Source: Anaerolineales bacterium (lineage in GTDB: Bacteria > Chloroflexota > Anaerolineae > Anaerolineales > E44-bin32). Taken from it: a stretch of DNA of 64,000 bases. The stretch lies in assembly GCA_029210945.1 (NCBI GenBank), contig JARGGH010000006.1, positions 30,669 through 94,668 of the forward strand. The letters run 5' to 3'. Under the pieces are notes generated by a model. It had not been told where the DNA came from, did not search any database, and worked only from the letters and a program-made list of their open reading frames with translations. Every line of letters starts with the position of its first letter. The stretch's first letter is position 1. Of the stretch, positions 1 through 8,962 are shown piece after piece. The position numbers were made by a program, and so were the translations under genes.

Positions 1-805
1 AGCCGATCATCTGCGTGAAGTAAAGAATGGGCAGTTTGAAGGAAGTGCCGAAGTGCTTGTTGATGTTCGATTGATATGCATCCAGGTTGAGCTGGCACAT
101 CGGGCAGAGTGTCACGATCGCGTCGGCCTCATACTCGCTGGCGTTCTTCAGCAGTTGACGGATCATCTCGTAGCCTGTCTCGGCGCTGACCTGGGTCATG
201 TGTCCTCCGCAGCAATGTGTTTTCAGCGGGAAGTCAATGACCGTCGCTCCGAGGACATCTAGCAATTTATCCATGTGAGTGGGGTATTCGGCATCGTCGA
301 GGGCTGAATCTTGCCCCAGATCCGGACGGGCAATCAGGCAGCCGTAGTATGGTGCCAGTCGCAATCCCTTGAGCGGGTTGGTGACCTTATCGGCGATCGC
401 TTTAAAACCCACGTCGTGGACGATGACATCGATCAGATGACGTACGTCCAGTGAGCCTGGCTTGTAGGAAAGCCCGCCGACAGCGAGCGCTTCATCCGTG
501 CGCTTCTTGACCTCGGGATACTGGCCAAGGTATTTGTCCACCTTGCGAAGGTTGAGATAGCACGCGCTGCAGGGCGCGACCAATTTCGTGAAGACGTCCT
601 GTCCGGCGGCAAGCGCCAGGTTGCGGCCGACGAGCGCATAGCCTGCGGAGGCGTTGACGGCGAAATATTCCATCGAGCCGCAGCAGTTCCAGTCCTCGAC
701 TTCAACCAGTTCAAGGCCAAAAGGCTCCGCGATGGCGCGGGTCGAGAGATCATAGGGGCGGGCGGTGCTTCCAAGAGAGCATCCCGGATAGTATCCGAAT
801 TTCAT
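1..805 (-). CDS. hdrB: Heterodisulfide reductase subunit B-like protein (partial, C-terminus off the window)
   Basis: I translated this frame by hand; 268 residues are visible before the window edge. It carries two cysteine-rich CCG domains: Cys9, Cys41-Cys42, Cys79 and Cys82 in the first, Cys156, Cys198-Cys199, Cys234 and Cys237 in the second. In HdrB these ligate noncubane [4Fe-4S] clusters that cleave disulfides or pass electrons. The ATG overlaps the HdrC stop by 4 bp, so the two are translationally coupled. Family members are about 290-300 residues, so only the last few tens are missing. Without HdrA in view, the electron partner is unknown; in non-methanogens such HdrBC pairs often work with flavin or ferredoxin modules. 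The family assignment is firm; the physiological substrate is not. Confidence 0.9.
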   Translation of the reverse strand, partial: MKFGYYPGCSLGSTARPYDLSTRAIAEPFGLELVEVEDWNCCGSMEYFAVNASAGYALVGRNLALAAGQDVFTKLVAPCSACYLNLRKVDKYLGQYPEVKKRTDEALAVGGLSYKPGSLDVRHLIDVIVHDVGFKAIADKVTNPLKGLRLAPYYGCLIARPDLGQDSALDDAEYPTHMDKLLDVLGATVIDFPLKTHCCGGHMTQVSAETGYEMIRQLLKNASEYEADAIVTLCPMCQLNLDAYQSNINKHFGTSFKLPILYFTQMIG

Positions 806-1365
806 AGTGCCGCCTCCTGTTCTTTCGCTTTATTGAGGATCGCACGCAATTGATCGATATTTTTTATCCGCTCCGGTGTGATCGCAAGGCGATCTTTGGA
901 CAGCATTCCCAACGCGAATGCGCCCAGGCTCACCTTCTTCAAGGGCTGGTGCGTGAGGTGATAGCGGGTGGCCAGACCGACCTCGAAGCTTCGCCCATAG
1001 CTTTCGACAAAGCCGATGAAGCTTTCCGACCAATCAGGCGCGGCGCTGCTATCGTATAATTTTTCCTTGATGGCGATCCGTTTCAGGGTGTACATGAGGT
1101 CCGTTATGGGGATTTCCTTGGGGCAGCGCACCGTGCAGTAATAGCACGAGACGCAGAACCAGGGTGTGTTGCTCTTCAGGACCTCGTCTCTCATTCCTGC
1201 TTCGATCATTGCGAATAGACCCCGGGGAGTGTGATCCATGTCGGGTCCTGAGGGGCAGGAGCCGCCACATGTGCCACATTGGAGGCAGGTCTTGAGTGCC
1301 TCACCACCGGGAGTCGCCGCTATGACCTCGTGGAGGAAGGAACCGTTGGAGCCGGGTTCGATCAT
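802..1365 (-). CDS. hdrC: Heterodisulfide reductase subunit C-like 4Fe-4S protein
   Basis: This 187-residue protein has two classic CxxCxxCxxxC(P) 4Fe-4S motifs, Cys27/30/33/37 and Cys71/74/77/81. That is the HdrC/GlpC-type ferredoxin layout that delivers electrons to HdrB. The ATG is preceded by GAGGTG about 6 bp upstream. It is the first gene of the pair and overlaps hdrB by 4 bp. The C-terminal part is helical and has no membrane segment, so this is the soluble HdrC type rather than a membrane HdrE/DsrM arrangement. The pair is divergent from fhs, which fits one-carbon or redox metabolism, but a shared pathway is only inferred. Confidence 0.88.
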   Translation of the reverse strand: MIEPGSNGSFLHEVIAATPGGEALKTCLQCGTCGGSCPSGPDMDHTPRGLFAMIEAGMRDEVLKSNTPWFCVSCYYCTVRCPKEIPITDLMYTLKRIAIKEKLYDSSAAPDWSESFIGFVESYGRSFEVGLATRYHLTHQPLKKVSLGAFALGMLSKDRLAITPERIKNIDQLRAILNKAKEQEAAL

Positions 1366-1938
1366 ACGACACCTCGCTGTCTGGCTACCAGCCGTAGTGT
1401 GGGCCCGGACGACATCTCATGAGGCCGTTTCAGGCCGTTGTGTTAACGACGGGCGTATTCAATTGATTGCCTGCTGTTTCAAGTATGTGAAAAACATCAT
1501 AAGTTTCGTAGTGACAGAATCACTTCCGGCAGATGATAAATGTCAAGTTGCGTCACCGTCCGACCCTGGAGGCAGCCAAGAAATATGAGCAATGACCCAT
1601 GCATAATGGGGAATGCGACCCAGTTACACGATCCCGGAGGTTAGCCAACGGAATAGCGAGACGAACATCCGGTTTCTTCCAAATATGATCGGACGGACGT
1701 TAAATATGGGGGATCCCGTTGGCTGCAGTCGATAAATCCGGGAGTGCCAGTGCTTCGATTATCGTCCAATCCTGAGGGCAGAATGGCGGGGTGAGCATGC
1801 AGAAAGGTTATGGTTGGCTGTAGCAATTGTGAAAAATGTCTCTTGCCCTCGGTGGTGAATCGGTGCACACTAGAAAGATTAGTGTACTCGTTGCCGTTTT
1901 TTCGGCTGAGCCAATCATCACAACAGGAGGATGATCGT
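1366..1938. other. Intergenic region between hdrC and fhs
   Basis: About 570 bp between divergent genes with no convincing coding sequence; the open frames here lack start signals and family resemblance. Visible elements are a GTGA-N5-TCAC palindrome at 1511-1523, a minus-strand TTGACA at 1541-1546 without a well-spaced -10, and an ACACTA-N7-TAGTGT inverted repeat at 1867-1885 about 55 bp before the fhs start. These could be operators, but none matches a regulator I can name. I looked for a ZTP/pfl or THF riboswitch ahead of fhs and saw neither consensus core. Confidence 0.4.
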
Positions 1939-3708
1939 ATGGTACTCAAACCAAAGCGTCCAGTTCCCTCGGACATTGAGATCGCCCAGGAGGCAGAATT
2001 ACGTCCAATTCGAGAGATCGCGGCGACGATCGGTCTTACCGAAGACGATATGGACTTGTACGGGAAGTACAAGGCGAAGATCCATCTTGATGTCCTCGAA
2101 AAACTTAAGGATCGACCACAGGGTAAATATATCGACGTCACGGCGATCACCCCGACCCCGCTTGGCGAAGGCAAGTCCACGACAATGGTCGGCCTGACCC
2201 AGGGTATGGGGACCCGACTCGGTAAGAAAGTGATGTGCTGCATCCGCCAGCCGAGCATGGGCCCGACCTTCAACCTCAAGGGGGGTGCGGCCGGTGGTGG
2301 TTACAGCCAGGTGATCCCGATGGAGGACTTCAACCTGCATCTGACCGGTGACATCCACGCCATCACCGTCTCGCATAACCTCGTATCTGCAGCGATTGAC
2401 ACGCGGCTTTTCCATGAGAGCCGTCAATCCGATGAAGCGCTCGAGCGCCGCGGGATCAAGCGCATTGATATCGATCCCGATACGATTACCTGGAACCGCG
2501 TCGTCGATATCACCGATCGTTCTTTGCGGCAGATCGAGGTCGGTTTGAACGATGCTGAGCTGAGCGAGAATTTCCCACGCAAAACCGGATACGACATCAC
2601 GGTGGCGAGCGAAATCATGGCGATCCTGGCGCTCACCACGAGCCTGAAGGACATGCGCGAGCGCTTCGGGAAGGTCGTGATCGGGTTGGACAAGAAGGGC
2701 GAACCGGTCACTCTGGAGGATCTCGGCGTCGCCGGAGCAGTTACCGTGCTGATGAAAGATGCCATCATGCCAACGCTGATGCAGACGCTGGAAGGACAGC
2801 CCGCGCTTGTTCACGCCGGCCCGTTCGCGAATATCGCCCACGGGAACTCTTCGATCGTCGCCGACCAGATCGCACTCAAGCTTGCTGATTATGTGATCAC
2901 CGAAAGTGGTTTCGGCGCTGACATCGGCATGGAGAAGTTCTTTGATATCAAGTGCCGCTACTCCGGGCTAATCCCGAACGCAGTCGTGCTGGTCGCGACC
3001 GTGCGCGCCCTGAAGATGCATGGCGGTGGCCCGACGGTAAAACCGGGGTCTCCGCTGGCGAAGGAATACACCGAGGAGAACCTCGAACTGCTCGAGAAGG
3101 GTCTCGGCAATCTCGGTGCGCACATCAAGAATGCCCGCAAATTCGGCATCCCGGTCGTCGTCGCCGTCAACGGCTTCAAGGAAGACACCGAGGCCGAATG
3201 GGAGATGATCCGCAAGTACTCGCTCGAGCAGGGCGCCGAGGATTCGGTTGTAACCACCCATTGGGCCGATGGCGGTGCTGGTGCTGAGAAGCTCGCTGAA
3301 GCGGTTGTCGCAGCCTGCGAAAAACCCAGCAATTTCGAGTTCCTCTACCCGCTGGACTGGTCGATCAAGAAGAAGATCGAGACGATCGCCACGGAGATCT
3401 ATGGGGCTGAGGGAGTGGCTTACGAGCCGCTTGCTGAGAAGCAGATCGAAAGCTATGAGAAAGCCGGCTTTGGCGATTTGCCGATCTGCATGGCGAAGAC
3501 GCATCTCAGCCTGAGCCATGACCCGGATTTGAAGGGTGTCCCGACCGGTTTTACGATTCCGATTCGAGAGGTCAGGGCGAGCGTCGGGGCGGGTTTCATC
3601 TACCCGCTGGTGGGTAAGATGAGCACGATGCCCGGCATGATCACCCGTCCGGCATTCATGGACATTGACATCGATCTGGAAACAGGCAAGATTCTGGGCT
3701 TGTTCTAG
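1939..3708 (+). CDS. fhs: Formate--tetrahydrofolate ligase
   Basis: This 589-residue enzyme makes 10-formyl-THF from formate, THF and ATP, the entry of formate into C1 metabolism and the methyl branch of the Wood-Ljungdahl pathway. The ATP-binding loop [11 protein letters not shown] is at residues 71-81, and the family blocks around [18 protein letters not shown] and PGMITRPA are present. Length is slightly above the usual 550-560 because of an N-terminal extension. The start at 1939 is chosen because CAGGAGG lies 8 bp upstream and the protein family begins there; an upstream extension of the frame has no ribosome site. A strong hairpin terminator follows the stop. Confidence 0.97.
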   Translation: MVLKPKRPVPSDIEIAQEAELRPIREIAATIGLTEDDMDLYGKYKAKIHLDVLEKLKDRPQGKYIDVTAITPTPLGEGKSTTMVGLTQGMGTRLGKKVMCCIRQPSMGPTFNLKGGAAGGGYSQVIPMEDFNLHLTGDIHAITVSHNLVSAAIDTRLFHESRQSDEALERRGIKRIDIDPDTITWNRVVDITDRSLRQIEVGLNDAELSENFPRKTGYDITVASEIMAILALTTSLKDMRERFGKVVIGLDKKGEPVTLEDLGVAGAVTVLMKDAIMPTLMQTLEGQPALVHAGPFANIAHGNSSIVADQIALKLADYVITESGFGADIGMEKFFDIKCRYSGLIPNAVVLVATVRALKMHGGGPTVKPGSPLAKEYTEENLELLEKGLGNLGAHIKNARKFGIPVVVAVNGFKEDTEAEWEMIRKYSLEQGAEDSVVTTHWADGGAGAEKLAEAVVAACEKPSNFEFLYPLDWSIKKKIETIATEIYGAEGVAYEPLAEKQIESYEKAGFGDLPICMAKTHLSLSHDPDLKGVPTGFTIPIREVRASVGAGFIYPLVGKMSTMPGMITRPAFMDIDIDLETGKILGLF

Positions 3709-3725
3709 AGGTTAGCGAACGATCT

Positions 3726-3752
3726 GCAGGACCCGGGCTGCCCGGGTCCTGC
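3726..3752 (+). terminator. Rho-independent terminator after fhs
   Basis: A perfect 12-bp GC-rich stem (GCAGGACCCGGG pairing with CCCGGGTCCTGC) with a 3-nt loop starts 17 bp after the fhs stop and is followed by a T-rich tail (TTTGATTT). Confidence 0.85.
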
Positions 3753-3801
3753 TTTGATTTAACGGGGAAATGCCATCAGAACAGGTCTATCCCCGGAATG
3801 C

Positions 3802-4566
3802 TTATCGGACCTGCCCGTACGCGTAGAAAGTGGGGACGAAGAGGACGCGGGTTTCGTCTCGCCATGCGGTTCGATCTGCTTCTTTCAATCGTTTGATCTT
3901 TTCTGGCGAGATCGTCCGTGCGAGATCCGACTTGAGAGTTTCCCACTCCGAGCGCGTCAGGCGCTCATCAAGCCCGGATTGCCACTCGCCCCCGAGCACG
4001 CCGGCTGTGATCGAAGTCAACCCTGCCTCAGAGAACAGTGCGCGCAATCTGCGTCCGATCCTGATGTCAGCGCCGGCACGCTGCAGCGCGCCGGCCTGCA
4101 GGACGCCGATCTCCTCAACAGTGAGTGGAAAGTCGATGCGGCTGCCGTAATCCGGTTCAGCAAATGCGATCACCCAAGCGCCAGTTTTGGCGACACGCAC
4201 CATCTCAGATAGGATGCGGGCTGGGTCGGCGACCCAGAGCATGAGAAAGTGTGAGAACACGACATCAAATGAATCGTCGGCGAATGGAAGGTCGTGACCG
4301 TCCGCGACGGTGCATTGGACGGCTCCACCGACTCCCCGGGAGTAGGCGACCGCGGCGCGGTCGATGTCGAGACCAAAGACATTCCCTGCGATGCGCTCGC
4401 TGATCGATCGGGTGATGGCACCTGTCCCGCTGCCGACCTCGAGAACGTCGGCGGGTGCAGTCAGCCCGATTCGATCGAGGATCGTCGACCGCAGCGGCGC
4501 GGTCCACTCTGCTTGGATCCGGTAGCGCTCATCGAGTCGGGCGAGCTGTGATTTGTGGGCGTTCAT
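3802..4566 (-). CDS. Class I SAM-dependent methyltransferase (UbiE/Methyltransf_11 type)
   Basis: A Rossmann-type methyltransferase of about 254 residues. Motif I reads VLEVGSGTGAIT, the acidic motif II is FGLDIDRAAV, and motif III/post-I includes VADGHDLPFADDSFDVVFSHFLMLW. These bind SAM; the substrate cannot be read from sequence. The start is uncertain: ATG at 4566 fits the family but has GGAGG 16 bp upstream, ATG at 4581 has it too close, and TTG at 4623 has none. The gene follows the degenerate radical SAM gene on the same strand (19-75 bp gap), so it may be the last gene of that cassette. Alternatively it is an unrelated housekeeping or small-molecule methyltransferase. Confidence 0.85.
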   Translation of the reverse strand: MNAHKSQLARLDERYRIQAEWTAPLRSTILDRIGLTAPADVLEVGSGTGAITRSISERIAGNVFGLDIDRAAVAYSRGVGGAVQCTVADGHDLPFADDSFDVVFSHFLMLWVADPARILSEMVRVAKTGAWVIAFAEPDYGSRIDFPLTVEEIGVLQAGALQRAGADIRIGRRLRALFSEAGLTSITAGVLGGEWQSGLDERLTRSEWETLKSDLARTISPEKIKRLKEADRTAWRDETRVLFVPTFYAYGQVR

Positions 4567-4641
4567 GCGGGATGAATGCATCCCTCCGGGATAAATTCTG
4601 CAATCGACGTCGATCTCGATCAAAACTGCGGAGCAACCAGA

Positions 4642-5814
4642 TCAAGACCGCGAAAGTGTATGCTGCCAGATCAGCTCCCATTCATCGTGCAGCATATTAC
4701 CGAGAATTTCAGTAATGCCCTGTCCCGGCAGCACATCTCCATCGGGTTCTACGTAGAGCCATGCCCGCCCGGGGCCTCGTGATGGCGCTTCGCGTTCGAG
4801 AGCGATCGGGTTTTTCCGTGAGTAAGGGGCGGGTAGATCCCACACCAGATCCATACCCAGATGGGCGAGATGATCCTGGGCTTGAATTACCGTCTCTTCG
4901 ATGTCGGGGTCGTCGACGCCTGCGGAGAGCGAGACGGCAGGGACGCCGAACGATCGCAGTGCCTCCAGATTTGATTCAACCTGCTGCAGATCACTGTTGG
5001 TGATCGTCAGGTGAGCAGCTGTAAATACGTCCGTCCCGAGCGCCGCCTGAAGACCGCGGATGGTTTCTGGCTGGTCAAAATTGACGGCGACGAGAATGTG
5101 GTCCAACCCGGTCATGACCAGTCGGTGCATGTAATTGGCGTCGTTTAGCCGGGTCCCGTTGGTCAGCAAGCCGGTGATCTGACCCTGCGACTCTGCGTGC
5201 TCGAGCAGCTTCTCCAATCCTTCGAAGAGGGTCGGTTCACCTCCGGTGAATGTGATGTGGGGGATGCCGGCTTGCCAGGCTTTTGTGAGCACGTCTTTCC
5301 ACTCAGCGACAGAGAGCTCCCGGTCGACGCGTGCGCGAGCGGTCGGGTCGTACGTTCCCGCTTCGTCAATCTTATAAGTTAATGCGCAATCAAGGCGGTA
5401 GGGGGCAGTGAGGTCTTTTTCGTACGGTGCTCTGCGGTCCATATCCAGGAAGATGACCGGATCCAGATCTGGTGTATGGGCTAACCCGAGAACTTTCTCG
5501 CGCAGCTCTATGTGGTCGTGAGAGGCCTGCTGTTTGGAGACCCGGTAGCGTGCTGCCAGGATCTCGGCGGCTTCCTGGACGTCTTTCTCTTGTAGCCACC
5601 AGTAGATGTGTTCGGTCGCGGTCCGGTTCAGGTGCAGCACGATTGCGGCGTTGACAATCAACACACCCTCGCCGGAGGCTTCAACGCGCAGGTGCAGCCG
5701 GTCGGCCTGCTCCGCGTCATTGGAAAGCATGCGATGATATACCCCGGCAGGCGGGGCTTCGGGGATCTCGGGGGCGGCGAATATCCGGGAGAAAAGCTTA
5801 TCCATTCGGTTCAT
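4642..5814 (-). CDS. Degenerate radical SAM paralogue with PqqD-like N-terminal domain
   Basis: This 390-residue protein aligns by eye along its length with the next upstream gene (5811-7199). It keeps a PqqD-like region (residues about 15-105, VNAAIVLHLNRTATEHIYWWL), the TFTGGEPTL motif and the QGQITGLLTNG strand. The CxxxCxxC cluster site is gone: the neighbour's TYRCNENCSHCYN corresponds here to TYKIDEAGTYDP. The SPASM cysteines are also missing, with VEPDGDVLPGQG in place of VEPDGNVIPCQS, and the protein stops before the last cysteine block. It therefore cannot bind the catalytic [4Fe-4S] cluster in the usual way. A role as a scaffold or substrate-binding partner of the active paralogue is inferred. 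It overlaps the upstream gene by 4 bp (ATGA); ATG at 5805 is an alternative start with better spacing from GAGAGG. Confidence 0.88.
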   Translation of the reverse strand: MNRMDKLFSRIFAAPEIPEAPPAGVYHRMLSNDAEQADRLHLRVEASGEGVLIVNAAIVLHLNRTATEHIYWWLQEKDVQEAAEILAARYRVSKQQASHDHIELREKVLGLAHTPDLDPVIFLDMDRRAPYEKDLTAPYRLDCALTYKIDEAGTYDPTARARVDRELSVAEWKDVLTKAWQAGIPHITFTGGEPTLFEGLEKLLEHAESQGQITGLLTNGTRLNDANYMHRLVMTGLDHILVAVNFDQPETIRGLQAALGTDVFTAAHLTITNSDLQQVESNLEALRSFGVPAVSLSAGVDDPDIEETVIQAQDHLAHLGMDLVWDLPAPYSRKNPIALEREAPSRGPGRAWLYVEPDGDVLPGQGITEILGNMLHDEWELIWQHTLSRS

Positions 5815-7199
5815 CCTCTCATCTGGATTTGCGAGAGTGCGAAATCTCTGAATTCAAGCGGCTGCTGTTCGTTCTGGTGCAGAAGCGTCAGCGGGCATCC
5901 CCCCCCGCATTCCTGGAGTATGGCGCAAGACTGGCAGGAGTCAGGGACATATCTGCGCTCCCGCAACCATAAAGCCAGGTCATGATTCCAGATAGAATCC
6001 CATGAGTCGGAGAGCATATTCCCGATCGGTTCATAAAATGATTGGCAGGGAATGACGTTTCCATCCGGTTCGACGCACATGTTGTACTGTGCTGCTGTGC
6101 AGGTTTTCACGCCGAGCTGCATTTGGACGGGGTCGAAATGGCAGTATTGCGTTGGTGTATACCAGATCAGTCGCTGCGCGTGGCGTTCGGTCGTCTCTTT
6201 GACCACATCCAGCAGCGGCGAGAGATCCTCTTCAGGGATGCCCGTGCCGACCTTCTTGCCCTTGCCCGAGTAAATCAGCGCATTGCATCCGATCGTTGGC
6301 ACGCCGAGCGTCGCCAGGAAATCGATCGTCTCCTCGATCTGATCGGCATTTGCCTGAAGCAAAGTGGTGTTCGTCATGACGAACAGCCCCAGGTCAAGTG
6401 CGTTGCGAATTCCAGCGACCGTATCTTGCCAGGCACCCCTCGCACGCACCATTTGGTCGTGGATATCGCTGCGTGCCGACTCGATCGTTATTTGAACATG
6501 ATCCAACCCGGCGTCTTTCAGGCTTTTCGCATAGTCATTGTCGGAGAGGCGCCGGCCGTTCGTGAGCAGGCCTGTGATCTGCCCCTGCGCCTCGGCGTGT
6601 GCAATGAGCTCTGGCAAATCGGTTCGCAGGGTAGCTTCTCCACCTGTGAAACAAATATGCGGGACGCCGATCTCCCAGATTCTGCTGATGATCGACTGCC
6701 AGGCCTGCGTGTCGATCTCCGGGTGGGTGCGGGGCCGGGCGTTGTAGCAGTGGCTGCAATTCTCATTACACCGGTAGGTCAGTGCCAGATCCATCCGGTA
6801 CGGCGCCAGGGGTTGGTTCGACAGAGGTGCTTCGATATCGAATTCCAGATCGTGGACCGGGCAGGCTCCATCAGAAATCGCCAATGACCTGATGCGATCA
6901 ACCGTGCCGCGATAATCCTGGTGCAGGACGGGGCCTGCGATGCGGTACTTTCTCGAAAGGGCCTGCTCGGCTTCTCTTTCGTCATGACCTTCCAGGTGCA
7001 GCCAGGCCATGAGTGTTGCGGTGGGGTTGAGATGGATCGCTCGGTTCGCGTTGATCAGCAGGAGCCCGTTCTCGTCATTGTCGATGCGCAGGTGGACACG
7101 TGCGCTGCCGCCCTCGGACTGCAGCTGGTATGCCCACAGCCCCGGGCCGAATGTCTGCGCAGCATCTTTCGCGCGTAAGAATCCGAGATTGAGATTCAC
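5811..7199 (-). CDS. Radical SAM/SPASM peptide-modifying enzyme with PqqD-like (RRE) domain
   Basis: A 462-residue enzyme in three parts. Residues about 20-105 form a PqqD-like domain (LLLINANRAIHLNPTATLMAWL), the fold that binds leader peptides in RiPP pathways. Residues about 135-340 are the radical SAM barrel with Cys144/148/151 (CNENCSHCY) and FTGGEATL. Residues about 370-437 are a SPASM domain with CVEPDGNVIPC and a final block at Cys422/425/431/435. The start is GTG at 7199: GGAGGTGG lies just upstream and it overlaps the stop of the Cys-Ala-tailed protein as GTGA. Such enzymes install thioether, C-C or epimer modifications on peptides. Its coupling to a gene with a Cys-rich tail suggests that tail as substrate; this is inference. 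Confidence 0.92.
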   Translation of the reverse strand: MNLNLGFLRAKDAAQTFGPGLWAYQLQSEGGSARVHLRIDNDENGLLLINANRAIHLNPTATLMAWLHLEGHDEREAEQALSRKYRIAGPVLHQDYRGTVDRIRSLAISDGACPVHDLEFDIEAPLSNQPLAPYRMDLALTYRCNENCSHCYNARPRTHPEIDTQAWQSIISRIWEIGVPHICFTGGEATLRTDLPELIAHAEAQGQITGLLTNGRRLSDNDYAKSLKDAGLDHVQITIESARSDIHDQMVRARGAWQDTVAGIRNALDLGLFVMTNTTLLQANADQIEETIDFLATLGVPTIGCNALIYSGKGKKVGTGIPEEDLSPLLDVVKETTERHAQRLIWYTPTQYCHFDPVQMQLGVKTCTAAQYNMCVEPDGNVIPCQSFYEPIGNMLSDSWDSIWNHDLALWLRERRYVPDSCQSCAILQECGGGCPLTLLHQNEQQPLEFRDFALSQIQMRG

Positions 7200-8884
7200 C
7201 TTCCACCTCCTGCGCAGGCGCATGCGCAGCCAGCACAAGCGCAGGCGCACGCGCAGCCGCCACCGCCGGACGAATAGCTGCGGCTTGATGCAGTTTTCGA
7301 AGGTGGTGGCGGTGGGTTGGTGGTTTTCGTAACGCCGTTTGTGAAGCCAACCACGTTCGAAACCAGGCTGGAGGCCGTGCTCTGAACGCCGGTCACGATC
7401 GATGCGGCGAAGGCCGACCCAGGCAATGTCGGCATTGAAATTGATCGCCCGGCTGAGCTGGGGGCAGAGACTTTTGTGCCGGCCGCGGACGTACCGGGTG
7501 TTGAAGGCCGGTAGTACAACCACCATGGAGGCAGGTACACAGGTCCGGTGCGGAACACCTCCTCGGTTCGATCATCAAATTTCCGGTCCAGCATCGTCCA
7601 TTCAAGCGCTTCGGCGAAGCGTTCGGATTTGACCTCAGGTGTTTCAGCCTGCTCGATCTGCTCCCAGGCTTTCTTCATGATGGCCCGGTAATAGTCGCGT
7701 GTCTCTTTCAGGCTGAATCCTTTCATTTTCTTCTGGACGCTCTTGACAAGATTGACCATCACATCCTGAAGCTCAGATTTTTTGATGTCGCCGGACTTAT
7801 CGGTGACGGCTTTGAGAAATTCTTTTTCATAATCGCGCAGCTCGACTTTTGACTCCAAGCGTTGGACCTCGAGAGGATCTTCTTTGACGACCTTCGCGGC
7901 GCCTTTCTTGATGATTGAGAAAAGAATCATCGTGAGAACTTTATCGAGCGGCGTTTCCAACAGAACGGCTGCCTCGACGGCGGTCAGTCCGCGTTTGATC
8001 CCGTGTCCTTCGATGGCCAGTTTGGGCGGCAGGTAATCGAGTTTCCGCCTGCGGCTTTGCCAGACGCCGAGCGCGATAAATCCGATGATGCCGGCGAGAA
8101 TGCCTCCACCGCAGCACAGACCGAAGACCAAGTCCTCGTCGATCGTGAATGCAGGAGCGGTGACAATTGCGCCTTCAGGAACGTACTCCGCCGGGAAGGA
8201 GGCTCCAAAGGTATATTGCGTATACGCGTTTGCCTCCGTGTTGTTCCACGTGTACTGCACGCGCCCCTGGCTGTCGAGGTTTGCCGCCGGGCGATCGCTC
8301 GGCCACCCACCGGGTGAGCCATGCCAGCGGGGTTCGTTCGGTTGAACTTCAGGAGGCAGGTGGAACCGGACGGTCAGATCGGTTGTGCCGGTTACCAGAT
8401 CCCGGTCAAACCATGTCGGGGAGAACGCCGCGCTGACATAATCATCCTGCTCAGTGTCCTCATAGAGCACATCCCGAACCCGCCCGATACTTACGCGAAC
8501 GGTGGCGGTCGATCCAGGGCGGATTGCCCGGGAGCCAAGACCAAGTTCGATGCCGACATCGATATATTCAGATGGGGCGATATGGTCGATCGGTTGACCA
8601 TCAATCGTCGCCGTGATCGTGGAGAGGTCGTAATTGCGATTGGGCGTGCCGACATCGACAAACTCGATTGGATCTCCGGAGGGCATATTGGAGAAAACAA
8701 ATTCGTAGACGATGCGCGATGTGCCATCGCTTTCCCAGTAGACATCGACGACTTCCTGATCCACTCTGAAGAAGTACGATTGGCTGAAAGCCGGCGTGAT
8801 GGCCAGGGCCATCAGGCCGGCAACGACCACAACAATTGAGATCCATCGAGACAAGCGTGCTCCTGATTTCACGATACGATTCAT
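7196..8884 (-). CDS. DUF2207-like exported membrane protein with C-terminal Cys-Ala repeat tail
   Basis: A 562-residue protein. A signal peptide (about residues 1-35, ending near TPAFSQS) precedes an extracytoplasmic beta-rich domain resembling DUF2207 (to about residue 245). A transmembrane helix follows (LCCGGGILAGIIGFIALGVW), then a cytoplasmic region with GLTAVEAAVLLE and charged helices. The C-terminus is low complexity: SYSSGGGG, then seven cysteines alternating with alanine (Cys544/546/548/550, Gly552, Cys553/555/557), then GGGR. DUF2207 proteins often end in Gly-rich tails; the regular Cys-Ala pattern is unusual. The tail faces the cytoplasm by this topology, the side where the adjacent radical SAM enzyme works. 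ATG at 8884 is preferred (AGGAAG upstream) over TTG at 8887. Confidence 0.85.
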   Translation of the reverse strand: MNRIVKSGARLSRWISIVVVVAGLMALAITPAFSQSYFFRVDQEVVDVYWESDGTSRIVYEFVFSNMPSGDPIEFVDVGTPNRNYDLSTITATIDGQPIDHIAPSEYIDVGIELGLGSRAIRPGSTATVRVSIGRVRDVLYEDTEQDDYVSAAFSPTWFDRDLVTGTTDLTVRFHLPPEVQPNEPRWHGSPGGWPSDRPAANLDSQGRVQYTWNNTEANAYTQYTFGASFPAEYVPEGAIVTAPAFTIDEDLVFGLCCGGGILAGIIGFIALGVWQSRRRKLDYLPPKLAIEGHGIKRGLTAVEAAVLLETPLDKVLTMILFSIIKKGAAKVVKEDPLEVQRLESKVELRDYEKEFLKAVTDKSGDIKKSELQDVMVNLVKSVQKKMKGFSLKETRDYYRAIMKKAWEQIEQAETPEVKSERFAEALEWTMLDRKFDDRTEEVFRTGPVYLPPWWLYYRPSTPGTSAAGTKVSAPSSAGRSISMPTLPGSAFAASIVTGVQSTASSLVSNVVGFTNGVTKTTNPPPPPSKTASSRSYSSGGGGCACACACAGCACACAGGGR

Positions 8885-8962
8885 CAAATTCTTCCTATCG
8901 ACTCAAGTTGCCCCGGCATCGTGCTTGCCGGTTGCCGGGAAAGTGAAAGATTACAGAAGGCA

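Noticed and set aside
433..774. A 113-codon minus-strand frame inside hdrB
   Set aside because: The hdrB frame has all ten expected cysteines and couples to hdrC by a 4-bp overlap; the other frame is a shadow.
1939..1939. A ZTP or THF riboswitch ahead of fhs
   Set aside because: I searched the leader for the CCGCC-TGGGCA-type pfl core and the THF aptamer core and found neither.
1641..2279. Minus-strand frame overlapping the fhs start
   Set aside because: It runs antisense into the conserved fhs coding region and has a Ser/Arg-rich composition typical of shadow frames.
4642..4650. A frameshift truncating the degenerate radical SAM gene
   Set aside because: I read the other frames past the stop and saw no SPASM-like cysteine block, so the shorter C-terminus is not a single-base artefact.
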